Positions 52,984 to 64,000 of a stretch of 64,000 nt of DNA are shown in pieces (positions within the stretch are counted from its first letter, which is position 1; each line of letters starts with the position of its first letter). A program made the position numbers and the translations under genes. The notes under the pieces are model-generated. The model was not told the DNA's origin and searched no databases. It saw only the letters and a program-made list of their open reading frames with translations. Origin of the DNA: Hyphomicrobiales bacterium (lineage in GTDB: Bacteria; Pseudomonadota; Alphaproteobacteria; Rhizobiales; Xanthobacteraceae); NCBI GenBank assembly GCA_009377695.1, contig WHTP01000006.1, forward strand, positions 18,699 through 82,698. The letters run 5' to 3'.

Positions 52984-53928
52984 TCAAAACGCGGCCGTTC
53001 CTGGCACGAAGGCGTCAAAGGCCGCCAGCACCTGTCCGCGAAACCGATCCTGCTCCATCAACATTTCGTGGCGCGCGCCGGGCACGATCAGATGCGATCC
53101 AGCGCGCAGGCGCGCGGCGAATTCATCGATCGCGATGGTCGACACAATCTGATCGTGGCCGGCGGCAATCACCAGCATCGGCTGCCGGATCTTGGCTGGA
53201 TAGCCCGGCTCGGAGAGCGTGGCGATCATCCGGAATGCAGAGTCCGCCCACGCCACCGTGGGCCAACCGATCGCGAGCGACGGATCCGCCTCCAGCACGG
53301 CGACGTTGCGCGCATAGCGCACCGGATCCGATGTCAGCAGATTGTCCATGAAGGGGCGCTGCTGCATCACCGATGCGTCGCCCCCGGGCACGTAAGCGCC
53401 TCCGAGGCCGAGCATCCGCATCGTGCGCACCGCGATGCGCGTCGCCATCGAACGGCGCAGACCGGGTAAGCCAATCAACGGCGCCAGGAGCACCATCCGG
53501 TCGAACCAGCGATGCCCCTGATGCGCCGCGCGGATGAGCACCGTGGCGCCCATCGAATGCGCCAGTGCGAACACCGGCGGTGGACAATCCGGAAGCACCA
53601 CCTCCTGCATGAAGGTCGTGAGATCGACGTCGTAGTCTGCAAAGCGCCGCACATAGCCTTTGCGCGGATTGCGCAACTGCCGTTCCGAACCGCCTTGCCC
53701 GCGCCAATCGAGCGCGGCCACCGCGAAGCCGCGCGCGCGCAGATCGCGAATAGTCTCGAAATACTTCTCGATGAATTCGGCGCGGCCGGGAAACAGGCAC
53801 ACGGTTCCTTTGCGCCCCGGCGGCGGCGCCCAGCGCGCAAAGCGCAAGCCCACGCCGTCCGGCGTTTTCAGCATGCCGGTGACGGCACTATCGGGCACCG
53901 GATTGGCGGGAATGGAAACGAGGTTCAT
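52984..53928 (-). CDS. Alpha/beta hydrolase, lysophospholipase-like
   Basis: 314 residues from ATG at 53928. LDWRGQGGSERQ, nucleophile S125 in ALAHSMGATV, acid in AAGHDQIVS and histidine in VPGARHEMLME form a normal catalytic triad of the PldB/monoacylglycerol lipase branch. No signal peptide. The longer frame up to 54132 has no good start. Confidence 0.88.
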   Translation of the reverse strand: MNLVSIPANPVPDSAVTGMLKTPDGVGLRFARWAPPPGRKGTVCLFPGRAEFIEKYFETIRDLRARGFAVAALDWRGQGGSERQLRNPRKGYVRRFADYDVDLTTFMQEVVLPDCPPPVFALAHSMGATVLIRAAHQGHRWFDRMVLLAPLIGLPGLRRSMATRIAVRTMRMLGLGGAYVPGGDASVMQQRPFMDNLLTSDPVRYARNVAVLEADPSLAIGWPTVAWADSAFRMIATLSEPGYPAKIRQPMLVIAAGHDQIVSTIAIDEFAARLRAGSHLIVPGARHEMLMEQDRFRGQVLAAFDAFVPGTAAF

Positions 53929-54085
53929 GGCTGGGGAATCGATCCCGGTGCGGGAGACGCATGGCGTTATAGCAGGGCTCAGCAACCGCTCAACGAAACT
54001 CACGTATCCCGGTGGTCGAGATGCGGAACCCGTTTGCCTGCGCCCATCGAACGATTCATGAATAAGTATCAATGATTTAATGCCT

Positions 54086-54113
54086 CTTGCAGGTATCAGA
54101 GACCGCCCCATAT
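54086..54113 (+). promoter_or_regulatory. Sigma-32 (RpoH)-type promoter of hsp20
   Basis: CTTGCAG (54086-54092), a 13-base spacer and CCCCATAT (54106-54113) agree with the RpoH consensus CTTGAAA-N11-15-CCCCATNT. Transcription would start near 54120, giving a leader of about 85 bases. Confidence 0.8.
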
Positions 54114-54119
54114 GCAGGG

Positions 54120-54207
54120 CGTGCAGGCCCATTGTGGATGCACGTCAACCCGGTCTGGCCCTTCGGGGCGGACCTTCTGCATGTCGCTTTATGGAGGATA
54201 TGCCATG
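54120..54207 (+). promoter_or_regulatory. ROSE-like RNA thermometer in the hsp20 leader
   Basis: The last stem pairs TTCTGCAT (54175-54182) with ATGGAGGA (54191-54198), masking the Shine-Dalgarno; one G opposes a G, the kind of weak pair that ROSE elements use. A UUCG-loop hairpin GCCC-TTCG-GGGC (54158-54169) precedes it. ROSE elements control small heat-shock genes in Bradyrhizobium and other rhizobia. The position and layout fit; base pairing was judged by eye. Confidence 0.75.
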
Positions 54208-54663
54208 CGAACTTATGATCTTGCTCCCCTCTATCGTTCGACCGTCGGTTTCGACCGGCTGTTCAATCTCTTCGATCAGGTCGCCGGACATGACGGCGCG
54301 CCGGGTTACCCGCCCTACAATATCGAGCGGACCGGCGAGAACGACTATCGCGTCACGGTAGCCGTTGCCGGCTTCTCGGAGGCTGACCTCTCGATCGAGG
54401 CGAAGGAGAACACGCTGACGATCCGCGGCGAGAAGCAGACCAAGACCGACGAGCAAAAGGGCGAGACGCTCTATCAGGGCATCGCCGCGCGCGCCTTCGA
54501 GCGCGTGTTCCAGCTTGCCGACTACGTCCAGGTGAAGGGCGCGGCGCTGGAGAACGGTCTCCTGCACGTCGACCTCATCCGCGAAGTCCCCGAGGCCAAG
54601 AAGCCGCGCCAAATCAAGATTGGCAACGGCCAGCCGAAGGTGGTCGAGCAGAAGGCTGCCTAA
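54205..54663 (+). CDS. Small heat-shock protein Hsp20/IbpA family
   Basis: 152 residues from ATG at 54205, six bases after GGAGGA. N-terminal MRTYDLAPLYRSTVGFDRLF, alpha-crystallin domain from PPYNIERTGENDYRVTVAVAGF to the final strand GLLHVDLIREVPE, and the C-terminal extension with an IKI-type motif. An ATP-independent chaperone binding unfolding proteins on heat stress. Regulation by sigma-32 and an RNA thermometer is visible upstream, and a terminator downstream. Confidence 0.95.
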   Translation: MRTYDLAPLYRSTVGFDRLFNLFDQVAGHDGAPGYPPYNIERTGENDYRVTVAVAGFSEADLSIEAKENTLTIRGEKQTKTDEQKGETLYQGIAARAFERVFQLADYVQVKGAALENGLLHVDLIREVPEAKKPRQIKIGNGQPKVVEQKAA

Positions 54664-54690
54664 GCAGTCGATCAGCGATGATTTGACGGG

Positions 54691-54718
54691 AGCGCCCCGG
54701 CCATGCCGGGGCGCTTTT
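54691..54718 (+). terminator. Intrinsic terminator of hsp20
   Basis: AGCGCCCCGGC and GCCGGGGCGCT form an 11-bp perfect stem with a 3-base loop, followed by TTTT. It lies 28 bp past the hsp20 stop codon. Confidence 0.92.
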
Positions 54719-54752
54719 GCTGTGCGCCAAGATCAAGCCCACACTTTCCGTT

Positions 54753-54847
54753 GAGCATGATCCCTCGGGTCGAACCCGAGGGGCACGTTGTCCGAAAACC
54801 GGTCCCACCCCGGATCAAGTCCGGGGCAGACTTTCGGAATCATGCTC
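54753..54847. repeat. Expanded GAGCATGAT palindrome overlapping a stop codon
   Basis: It opens GAGCATGATCC and closes CGGAATCATGCTC, like the element at 52894-52941, but carries two inner hairpins: CTCGGGT-CGA-ACCCGAG and CCCCGGA-TCAAG-TCCGGGG. The last two bases help form the TGA stop of the convergent Pro/Ala-rich gene. Confidence 0.8.
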
Positions 54848-55628
54848 AGTCGAGCGGAGCAACGGGGACCATCTGCGTTTCCGCGGGCTGCGCTGCGCTC
54901 GGCGCGGCCGGCGCCGAAGTCGCTGCGGTCTGCTCAGCCTCCGGAGAGGTCTCCCGCACCGCCGCCTGTGGCGCCGCCGCGGGCGCGGCTGCTGGTGGTG
55001 CCGTCTCGTTCGATGCGATCGTCGGCCGCGGGCGCGGCAGCGGAGTGCGCTCGGGGCGCGCAACTGCTGGCTTGTTCGCCGACCGATCGTCCTGGCCCGC
55101 GGCTGCCGGCGCCTGCGGCACCGATGCATGCGGCGGCGTAGCGCGCACCGTCCGGGCAGGCGGGCGTGGCGAGTCTTTCACTTCCGGCGCCGGCGGTGCG
55201 CCAGCCGATGGCGGCGGCGCCGCGGCATGCTCCCGCGGCGGCATCGGGACCAGGCCGCGTGGCCGCCGCACCGGATGGTCCGCGAAGCGCGGGTCGTACG
55301 CCGGCGAGGCGCGGACAATGCGACCGTTGTGAGCGTTCACGACCACGCGCAGCTGACCGCCCATGTTGTCGGAGGCGAGCAGGAGGTAGCGTCCTCCGCG
55401 CCGGGCGGGGCGAGTCAGCGGGCGCAAACCCGACGCGCGCACGATCATCAAGATTTCGTTCGGCGGCAGTCCCGGCCGAACCATCGGCTCCATCACCGGC
55501 GGTTCGACCATCGGCGGCGGCGCCGCATAGACGCGCGGAGGACCGACATAAACCTGCGCCTGCGTCGACGTTGCTGCAGCAACGCCGAGCGCGGTCAGTC
55601 CCACGCAGAGTGCGACCCTGTGTTTCAA
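54846..55628 (-). CDS. Secreted Pro/Ala-rich protein of unknown function
   Basis: 260 residues. Signal peptide ending STQA-QVYVG, then a conserved-looking core (about residues 55-110: LPPNEILMIVRASGLRPLTRPARRGGRYLLLASDNMGGQLRVVVNAHNGRIV) and a long Pro/Ala-rich C-terminal tail. The core resembles small periplasmic modules in which a strand pair presents a PepSY-like fold, but this is only an impression. A GAGCATGAT palindrome overlaps the stop codon. Confidence 0.75.
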   Translation of the reverse strand: MKHRVALCVGLTALGVAAATSTQAQVYVGPPRVYAAPPPMVEPPVMEPMVRPGLPPNEILMIVRASGLRPLTRPARRGGRYLLLASDNMGGQLRVVVNAHNGRIVRASPAYDPRFADHPVRRPRGLVPMPPREHAAAPPPSAGAPPAPEVKDSPRPPARTVRATPPHASVPQAPAAAGQDDRSANKPAVARPERTPLPRPRPTIASNETAPPAAAPAAAPQAAVRETSPEAEQTAATSAPAAPSAAQPAETQMVPVAPLD

Positions 55629-55745
55629 GACACCTCTCCCCTGGTCTTGTTATGGCGTTAACCCCTAGGCGGAGCAGATGCCGAAATTCGGGCAGAGCCA
55701 GCCACAGGAGCGCCACAAATACCGCCGTTTCCGCGGCCTAGCCGA

Positions 55746-56291
55746 CTATCTTTGCGAAACATGCCGGATCAGCGCATCGAGCGAGATCGCGCCGGGCCCG
55801 ACCGACATCAGTACCATCAGGATCGCGAACAGGTAGATATGCGCCGACCACAACGCTTCAGGCGCGACATAGACCTGGATCAGCACAGTCATGATCAGGA
55901 GCGCCAGCGCCGACAGCCGCGTGGCGAACCCAAGCATCAGGCACACCGGCAGCGCGAATTCGGCATAGGTGAAAAGATAGGCTGCCACGGTCGGCGGAAT
56001 CGGCAGCGCAGCGTATTGCGCCTGAAACAGCTCGAACGTCGACGGCTTGATCGCGGCTGGAAGCACGATCGTGAAATCGTCGCCCGGGTTGAAGAGCGAG
56101 ATGGGGATTTCGGGGCCGGCGATTTTCGTCTGTCCGGAGACGAAGAAAACGCGCGCGATGATAAAGCGCAGCCCGAGCGCGACCAGCGCATAAGGCACCA
56201 CGGCGCAGATCGCGACAAGCTTGTCGATGGCGGTCGCGATGAGTGACGACGAGCGCGACTCCCGCGAGATGTCGGAGCTTGATATCGCCAC
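55746..56291 (-). CDS. DoxX-family membrane protein
   Basis: 181 residues, four hydrophobic helices. RFIIARVFFVSGQTKI and the final ALPVCLMLGFATRLSALALLIMTVLIQ segment match DoxX. Members are membrane components of oxidoreductase or detoxification systems. It starts at an ATG 455 bp before gltB on the other strand. Confidence 0.88.
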   Translation of the reverse strand: MAISSSDISRESRSSSLIATAIDKLVAICAVVPYALVALGLRFIIARVFFVSGQTKIAGPEIPISLFNPGDDFTIVLPAAIKPSTFELFQAQYAALPIPPTVAAYLFTYAEFALPVCLMLGFATRLSALALLIMTVLIQVYVAPEALWSAHIYLFAILMVLMSVGPGAISLDALIRHVSQR

Positions 56292-56746
56292 TTGGGTTCT
56301 CCACCTTGAGCCGTACCCGGGTCACAACGGGATTATAGGCGGGAACGGCCGACGGTCAGGTACAGGCGATTTTTCGGCATTGGGTGGCGGTAGACCGGAA
56401 CCAGATCGCCATTCCCGCTCTAACCAATACGGGTCGCCCGAATCCGGAATTTAGAATTAGGCGAACCCTTGTATCCGTGGCTAAAATTTGTCATGGTGAG
56501 TTAGGACAGTATTGCTGTCCCACTTGGCGGTACGCCTCATGCTTCGGCTGGACATGGTTCGGGCCGGGCTTCGGGGTGGACGCCAAACAGGAACGGTCAG
56601 GCGCTGCTCGACTGCGGCAGCGAAAAGGCCGTCAACGCGACCCAGAACGGCGGTGCCTTGCACCCGCAGCGTCCACGGCGCTGGGGACCTGATGCAACCG
56701 GTCTGGCGACATGCCGACACGCCAACTGGCATGACCGACGGAAGAT
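56292..56746. promoter_or_regulatory. 455-bp divergent region upstream of gltB
   Basis: No supportable gene on either strand. A small hairpin GGACAG-TATTG-CTGTCC lies near 56504-56520. It must contain the promoters for gltB and doxX; no NtrC or other operator was confidently seen. Confidence 0.45.
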
Positions 56747-61510
<4,764 letters not shown>

Positions 61511-61522
61511 TTCGAGTACTCA

Positions 61523-62968
61523 ATGGGCAAGATCACCGGTTTCCTCGAATTCGAACGCGACGACCGCGGCTACGAGCCGGTCGAGGAACGCGTCAAGCAT
61601 TGGCGCGAATTCGTGCTGCCGCTCAGCGAGGGCGAGACCACGACGCAGGCGGCGCGCTGCATGGACTGTGGCGTGCCCTATTGCCACGGCACCAGCATCA
61701 TGACAGGTGCGCCCACCGGCTGCCCCGTGAACAACCTGATTCCAGACTGGAACGACCTCGTCTACCGCGGCGACTGGGAAGAGGCCGCGCGCAATCTGCA
61801 CTCGACCAATAATTTTCCGGAAGTGACCGGCCGCGTCTGTCCTGCGCCGTGCGAGGCGTCCTGCACGCTCAACATCGACGACAACCCCGTCACCATCAAG
61901 ACCATCGAATGCGCGATCGCCGACCGCGCAATTTCACAGGGATTGAGGCCCGAGCCGCCAACCGAGAAGACCGGCAAGAAGGTCGCCGTCATCGGATCAG
62001 GTCCGGCCGGCATGGCCTGCGCGCAGCAGTTGGCGCGCGCGGGACACGACGTGCATGTGTTCGAGAAATACGCCAAGGCCGGCGGATTGATGCGCTACGG
62101 CATTCCCGACTTCAAGATGGAGAAGCACCACATCGAGCGCCGCGTCGACCAGATGGAAGCGGAGGGCGTGACCTTCCACTACAACGCTTATGTCGGCGTG
62201 AACGTCGATGCGGCGAAGCTCGTCGCCGAATACGACGCGGTCGTGCTCGCGGGCGGCGCCGAGAAAGGCCGCGACCTGCCGATCCCGGGCCGCGGTCTCA
62301 AGGGCATCCACTTCGCAATGGAGTTTCTGCCGCAGCAAAACCGCCGCGTCTCGGGCGAGGCGCAGGTGCCCGGCGCAGAGCCGATCCTTGCCACCGGCAA
62401 GCACGTCGTCGTCATCGGCGGCGGCGATACCGGCTCCGACTGCATCGGCACCTCGTTCCGGCAGGGCGCATTGTCGGTGACCAATTTCGAGATCATGCCG
62501 CAGCCGCCGGAGAAGGAGAACAAACTCCTCACCTGGCCGGACTGGCCGTGGAAACTGCGCACCTCGTCGAGCCATGAGGAAGGCGCCGAGCGTGACTTCG
62601 CGGTCGGCACAATCGAGTTCTCAGGCGAGAACGGCCATGTCGCGAAGCTCAAATGCGCCAAGGTCGACGACAAATTCCAGCCCATGCCTGGTACCGAATT
62701 CGACGTAAAGGCAGACCTGGTGCTGCTTGCGATGGGCTTCGTCTCGCCCGTACACGAGGGCATGATCAAGTCGCTCGCGCTCGAGCTCGATCCGCGCGGC
62801 AACGTCAAGGCCGACACGGTGTTTTACCGCAGCTCGAATCCCAAGGTGTTCGCCTGCGGCGACATGCGCCGCGGACAGTCGCTCGTCGTATGGGCGATCC
62901 GCGAAGGTCGCCAGGCCGCGCATTCCGTCGACAAATTCCTGATGGGGTCGACGACGCTGCCGCGCTAG
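61523..62968 (+). CDS. gltD: Glutamate synthase (NADPH) small subunit
   Basis: 481 residues. N-terminal 4Fe-4S cysteines ([27 protein letters not shown]), the FAD site [22 protein letters not shown] and the NADPH site [13 protein letters not shown]. It passes electrons from NADPH to GltB. Its TAG stop codon is the TAG of the CTAG end of a palindromic repeat (62965), suggesting that the repeat inserted at the gene end. Confidence 0.96.
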   Translation: MGKITGFLEFERDDRGYEPVEERVKHWREFVLPLSEGETTTQAARCMDCGVPYCHGTSIMTGAPTGCPVNNLIPDWNDLVYRGDWEEAARNLHSTNNFPEVTGRVCPAPCEASCTLNIDDNPVTIKTIECAIADRAISQGLRPEPPTEKTGKKVAVIGSGPAGMACAQQLARAGHDVHVFEKYAKAGGLMRYGIPDFKMEKHHIERRVDQMEAEGVTFHYNAYVGVNVDAAKLVAEYDAVVLAGGAEKGRDLPIPGRGLKGIHFAMEFLPQQNRRVSGEAQVPGAEPILATGKHVVVIGGGDTGSDCIGTSFRQGALSVTNFEIMPQPPEKENKLLTWPDWPWKLRTSSSHEEGAERDFAVGTIEFSGENGHVAKLKCAKVDDKFQPMPGTEFDVKADLVLLAMGFVSPVHEGMIKSLALELDPRGNVKADTVFYRSSNPKVFACGDMRRGQSLVVWAIREGRQAAHSVDKFLMGSTTLPR

Positions 62969-63036
62969 AGTGGTGGTTCAGAAGTCCGCATCATCTCGCG
63001 GCGAGTCCGACATGTGGACTTCTGAACCAAAGCCAG
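62965..63036. repeat. CTAG-bounded palindrome, subtype C (copy 3, inverted set)
   Basis: GTGGTGGTTCAGAAGTCCGCAT pairs with CATGTGGACTTCTGAACC..AGCCAG. Its left CTAG provides the gltD stop. The following spacer ATTCAAAGAGTTG is the inverse of the one joining D and C at 49815-49827. Confidence 0.85.
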
Positions 63037-63049
63037 ATTCAAAGAGTTG

Positions 63050-63121
63050 CTAGTCCTTCGATTCCGAAGTTCGCAATACGCCGCGTCACACTCCGGGGCA
63101 CTCGCGATTCTATGCTTCTAG
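63050..63121. repeat. CTAG-bounded palindrome, degenerate subtype D
   Basis: The left arm keeps CTAGTCCTTCGATTCCGAAG and TTCGCA. The right arm has decayed (CGCGATTCTATGCTTCTAG), so pairing is weak. Both outer CTAG tetramers remain. Confidence 0.65.
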
Positions 63122-63206
63122 TCCCGCTTTAGTGTCGCTTTTGATTTGAAGTTTCCTAGCCGAGCTTGCTGCAAACGCTGTAGGAACGTCAAATCGGCGG
63201 CGCTAG
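63118..63206. repeat. CTAG-bounded palindrome, subtype E
   Basis: GATTTGAAGTTTCCTA pairs imperfectly with TAGGAACGTCAAATC; CTAG lies at both edges. It shares the core pattern with subtypes A-D but is only found once here. It fills the gap between gltD and the DUF459 gene. Confidence 0.6.
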
Positions 63207-63216
63207 CCGGCTGATT

Positions 63217-64000
63217 TCAGCGGCCGAAGATTGGCCATGGCGGTCGCGGGAAGGAATCGTTGCTCGCGCGCGGGGGAGCGCGGCGTTGTCGCGGCGCCGC
63301 TTGGTGTTTGGCCTCACCGTTGGGCTGCTGTTGGACCTTGGGACGCGGTGCGGCGGTCGCGGATGGAGCTTGCGGCGCCGGTCGTTGCGGTACGGCCTGC
63401 GGCGCAGGTTTTGCTGTTGATGGTTGAGGCTTCGACTGCTGAGGCGTCGCCTGCACCTCTTCGGGCTCGCCTTCGCTGATCGTCGCGACGTCGCTGCGCG
63501 GCCAGACGAAATTATCGGCGCGGCCGGCCGGCGCGGTGACGGGCTCGCCGCGCACCAACACACGAGTCGCAAGCGGATCATTTCCGGCCTGGCGTGTCGG
63601 GCCGCCGCCAAGCAACTCGTTACCGCCGATCGATGCTGTCAGTGGGATCACAGGTCCTGCGAGCGGACGACTGCTGCCGGATCGGCCCGACTGCAGCAGC
63701 GCCGGATCCGGCGCTGGCAGCGCCACCGGCGTCTGCCGCGCAACCAAGCTGCGCAGGATTTCGCGCTCGACATAGTGGGCGAGCTTGCGGGCGCCGGCGC
63801 GCGTGAAGTAGACGCCGTCGCCTGAACGCAGGCGGCGGATCTGGCCTTCAAAGTCCGGCCCCTGCAGCACATAGCGGCTGGCCTCGTCGACGAAGCCGTC
63901 CCAGATGTCGACATAGACAATGCCCGCGCGCTCGGCACGGGTGCGGTAGAGCTCGTTGAGGTAGACCGCGTCGGCCGACTGGCGCGTGTTTCGCTGCGGC
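63217..64000 (-). CDS. DUF459 SGNH-hydrolase-fold protein (5' end beyond the window)
   Basis: The C-terminal 260 residues are present. The frame enters from the window edge with ADAVYLNELYRTRAERAG, then VYVDIWDGFVDEASRYVLQG and LRSGDGVYFTRAGARKLAHY, the last blocks of DUF459 with the Asp-x-x-x-Phe motif in place of the usual Asp-x-x-His. A long Pro/Gln/Ala-rich tail ends RPPWPIFGR. Probably periplasmic, acting in envelope polysaccharide metabolism. Confidence 0.85.
   Translation of the reverse strand, partial: PQRNTRQSADAVYLNELYRTRAERAGIVYVDIWDGFVDEASRYVLQGPDFEGQIRRLRSGDGVYFTRAGARKLAHYVEREILRSLVARQTPVALPAPDPALLQSGRSGSSRPLAGPVIPLTASIGGNELLGGGPTRQAGNDPLATRVLVRGEPVTAPAGRADNFVWPRSDVATISEGEPEEVQATPQQSKPQPSTAKPAPQAVPQRPAPQAPSATAAPRPKVQQQPNGEAKHQAAPRQRRAPPRASNDSFPRPPWPIFGR

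Overview
The window is chromosomal DNA of a high-GC alphaproteobacterium, most likely Hyphomicrobiales (Rhizobiales) near Bradyrhizobium, Pseudolabrys or other Xanthobacteraceae/Nitrobacteraceae. The reasons are a GapR (DUF2312) and DUF1244 pair, a CpdR-type receiver, an aa3-oxidase subunit IV next to a three-gene transhydrogenase, a cysteine-free L36, a DUF1036-pyk pair, tandem alpha-r8 (suhB/mmgR)-type sRNAs, a ROSE-like thermometer, and many orphan tripartite tricarboxylate (Bug/TctC) receptors. Genus is inference only.

Layout. 0-4.5 kb: tail of a probable P-type ATPase, a broken SCO copy, a Tat-exported metallo-beta-lactamase-fold enzyme, an intact SCO protein, a UbiD-family decarboxylase and a DUF3551 protein. 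4.6-16.5 kb: MFS exporter, two Bug receptors, the pntB-pntA2-pntA1 transhydrogenase with a cytochrome oxidase subunit IV, an ABC1 kinase, a SIMPL protein, a Doc/AbrB-type toxin-antitoxin pair with a perfect 33-bp operator-like palindrome, and an M3 oligoendopeptidase. 16.7-28.6 kb: sigma-54 regulator, L,D-transpeptidase, DUF882 protein, gapR, DUF1244, glycerate kinase, DUF1036, pyruvate kinase, TPR protein and rpmJ. 28.8-31.2 kb: a ZnuD-like TonB receptor behind a Zur-box-like site.

31.2-43.6 kb is an accessory catabolic island. One strand carries a Bug receptor, a VOC protein, a flavin monooxygenase, a complete ABC importer and three M24 (creatinase/aminopeptidase-fold) proteins. The divergent strand carries another Bug receptor and a 4,5-dihydroxyphthalate decarboxylase-family protein. 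Gene overlaps show tight coupling; the substrate is not evident. 43.6-47.8 kb holds a degenerate stretch and an autotransporter interrupted by one frameshift.

47.9-64 kb: a conserved-looking membrane protein, SGNH hydrolase, tRNA-Val(GAC), cpdR, N-formylglutamate amidohydrolase, two tandem minus-strand sRNAs, hisN, a lysophospholipase-like hydrolase, a heat-shock hsp20 with a sigma-32-type promoter and ROSE-like leader, a secreted Pro/Ala-rich protein, DoxX, gltB-gltD and a partial DUF459 protein.

The window is also peppered with intergenic palindromes. The most striking is a family bounded by CTAGTG...CACTAG with several sequence subtypes sharing one core, often in fixed pairs and several times touching stop codons. 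This family and the 31-43 kb island are the best candidates for something undescribed. No CRISPR array, rRNA or recognisable transposase was seen.
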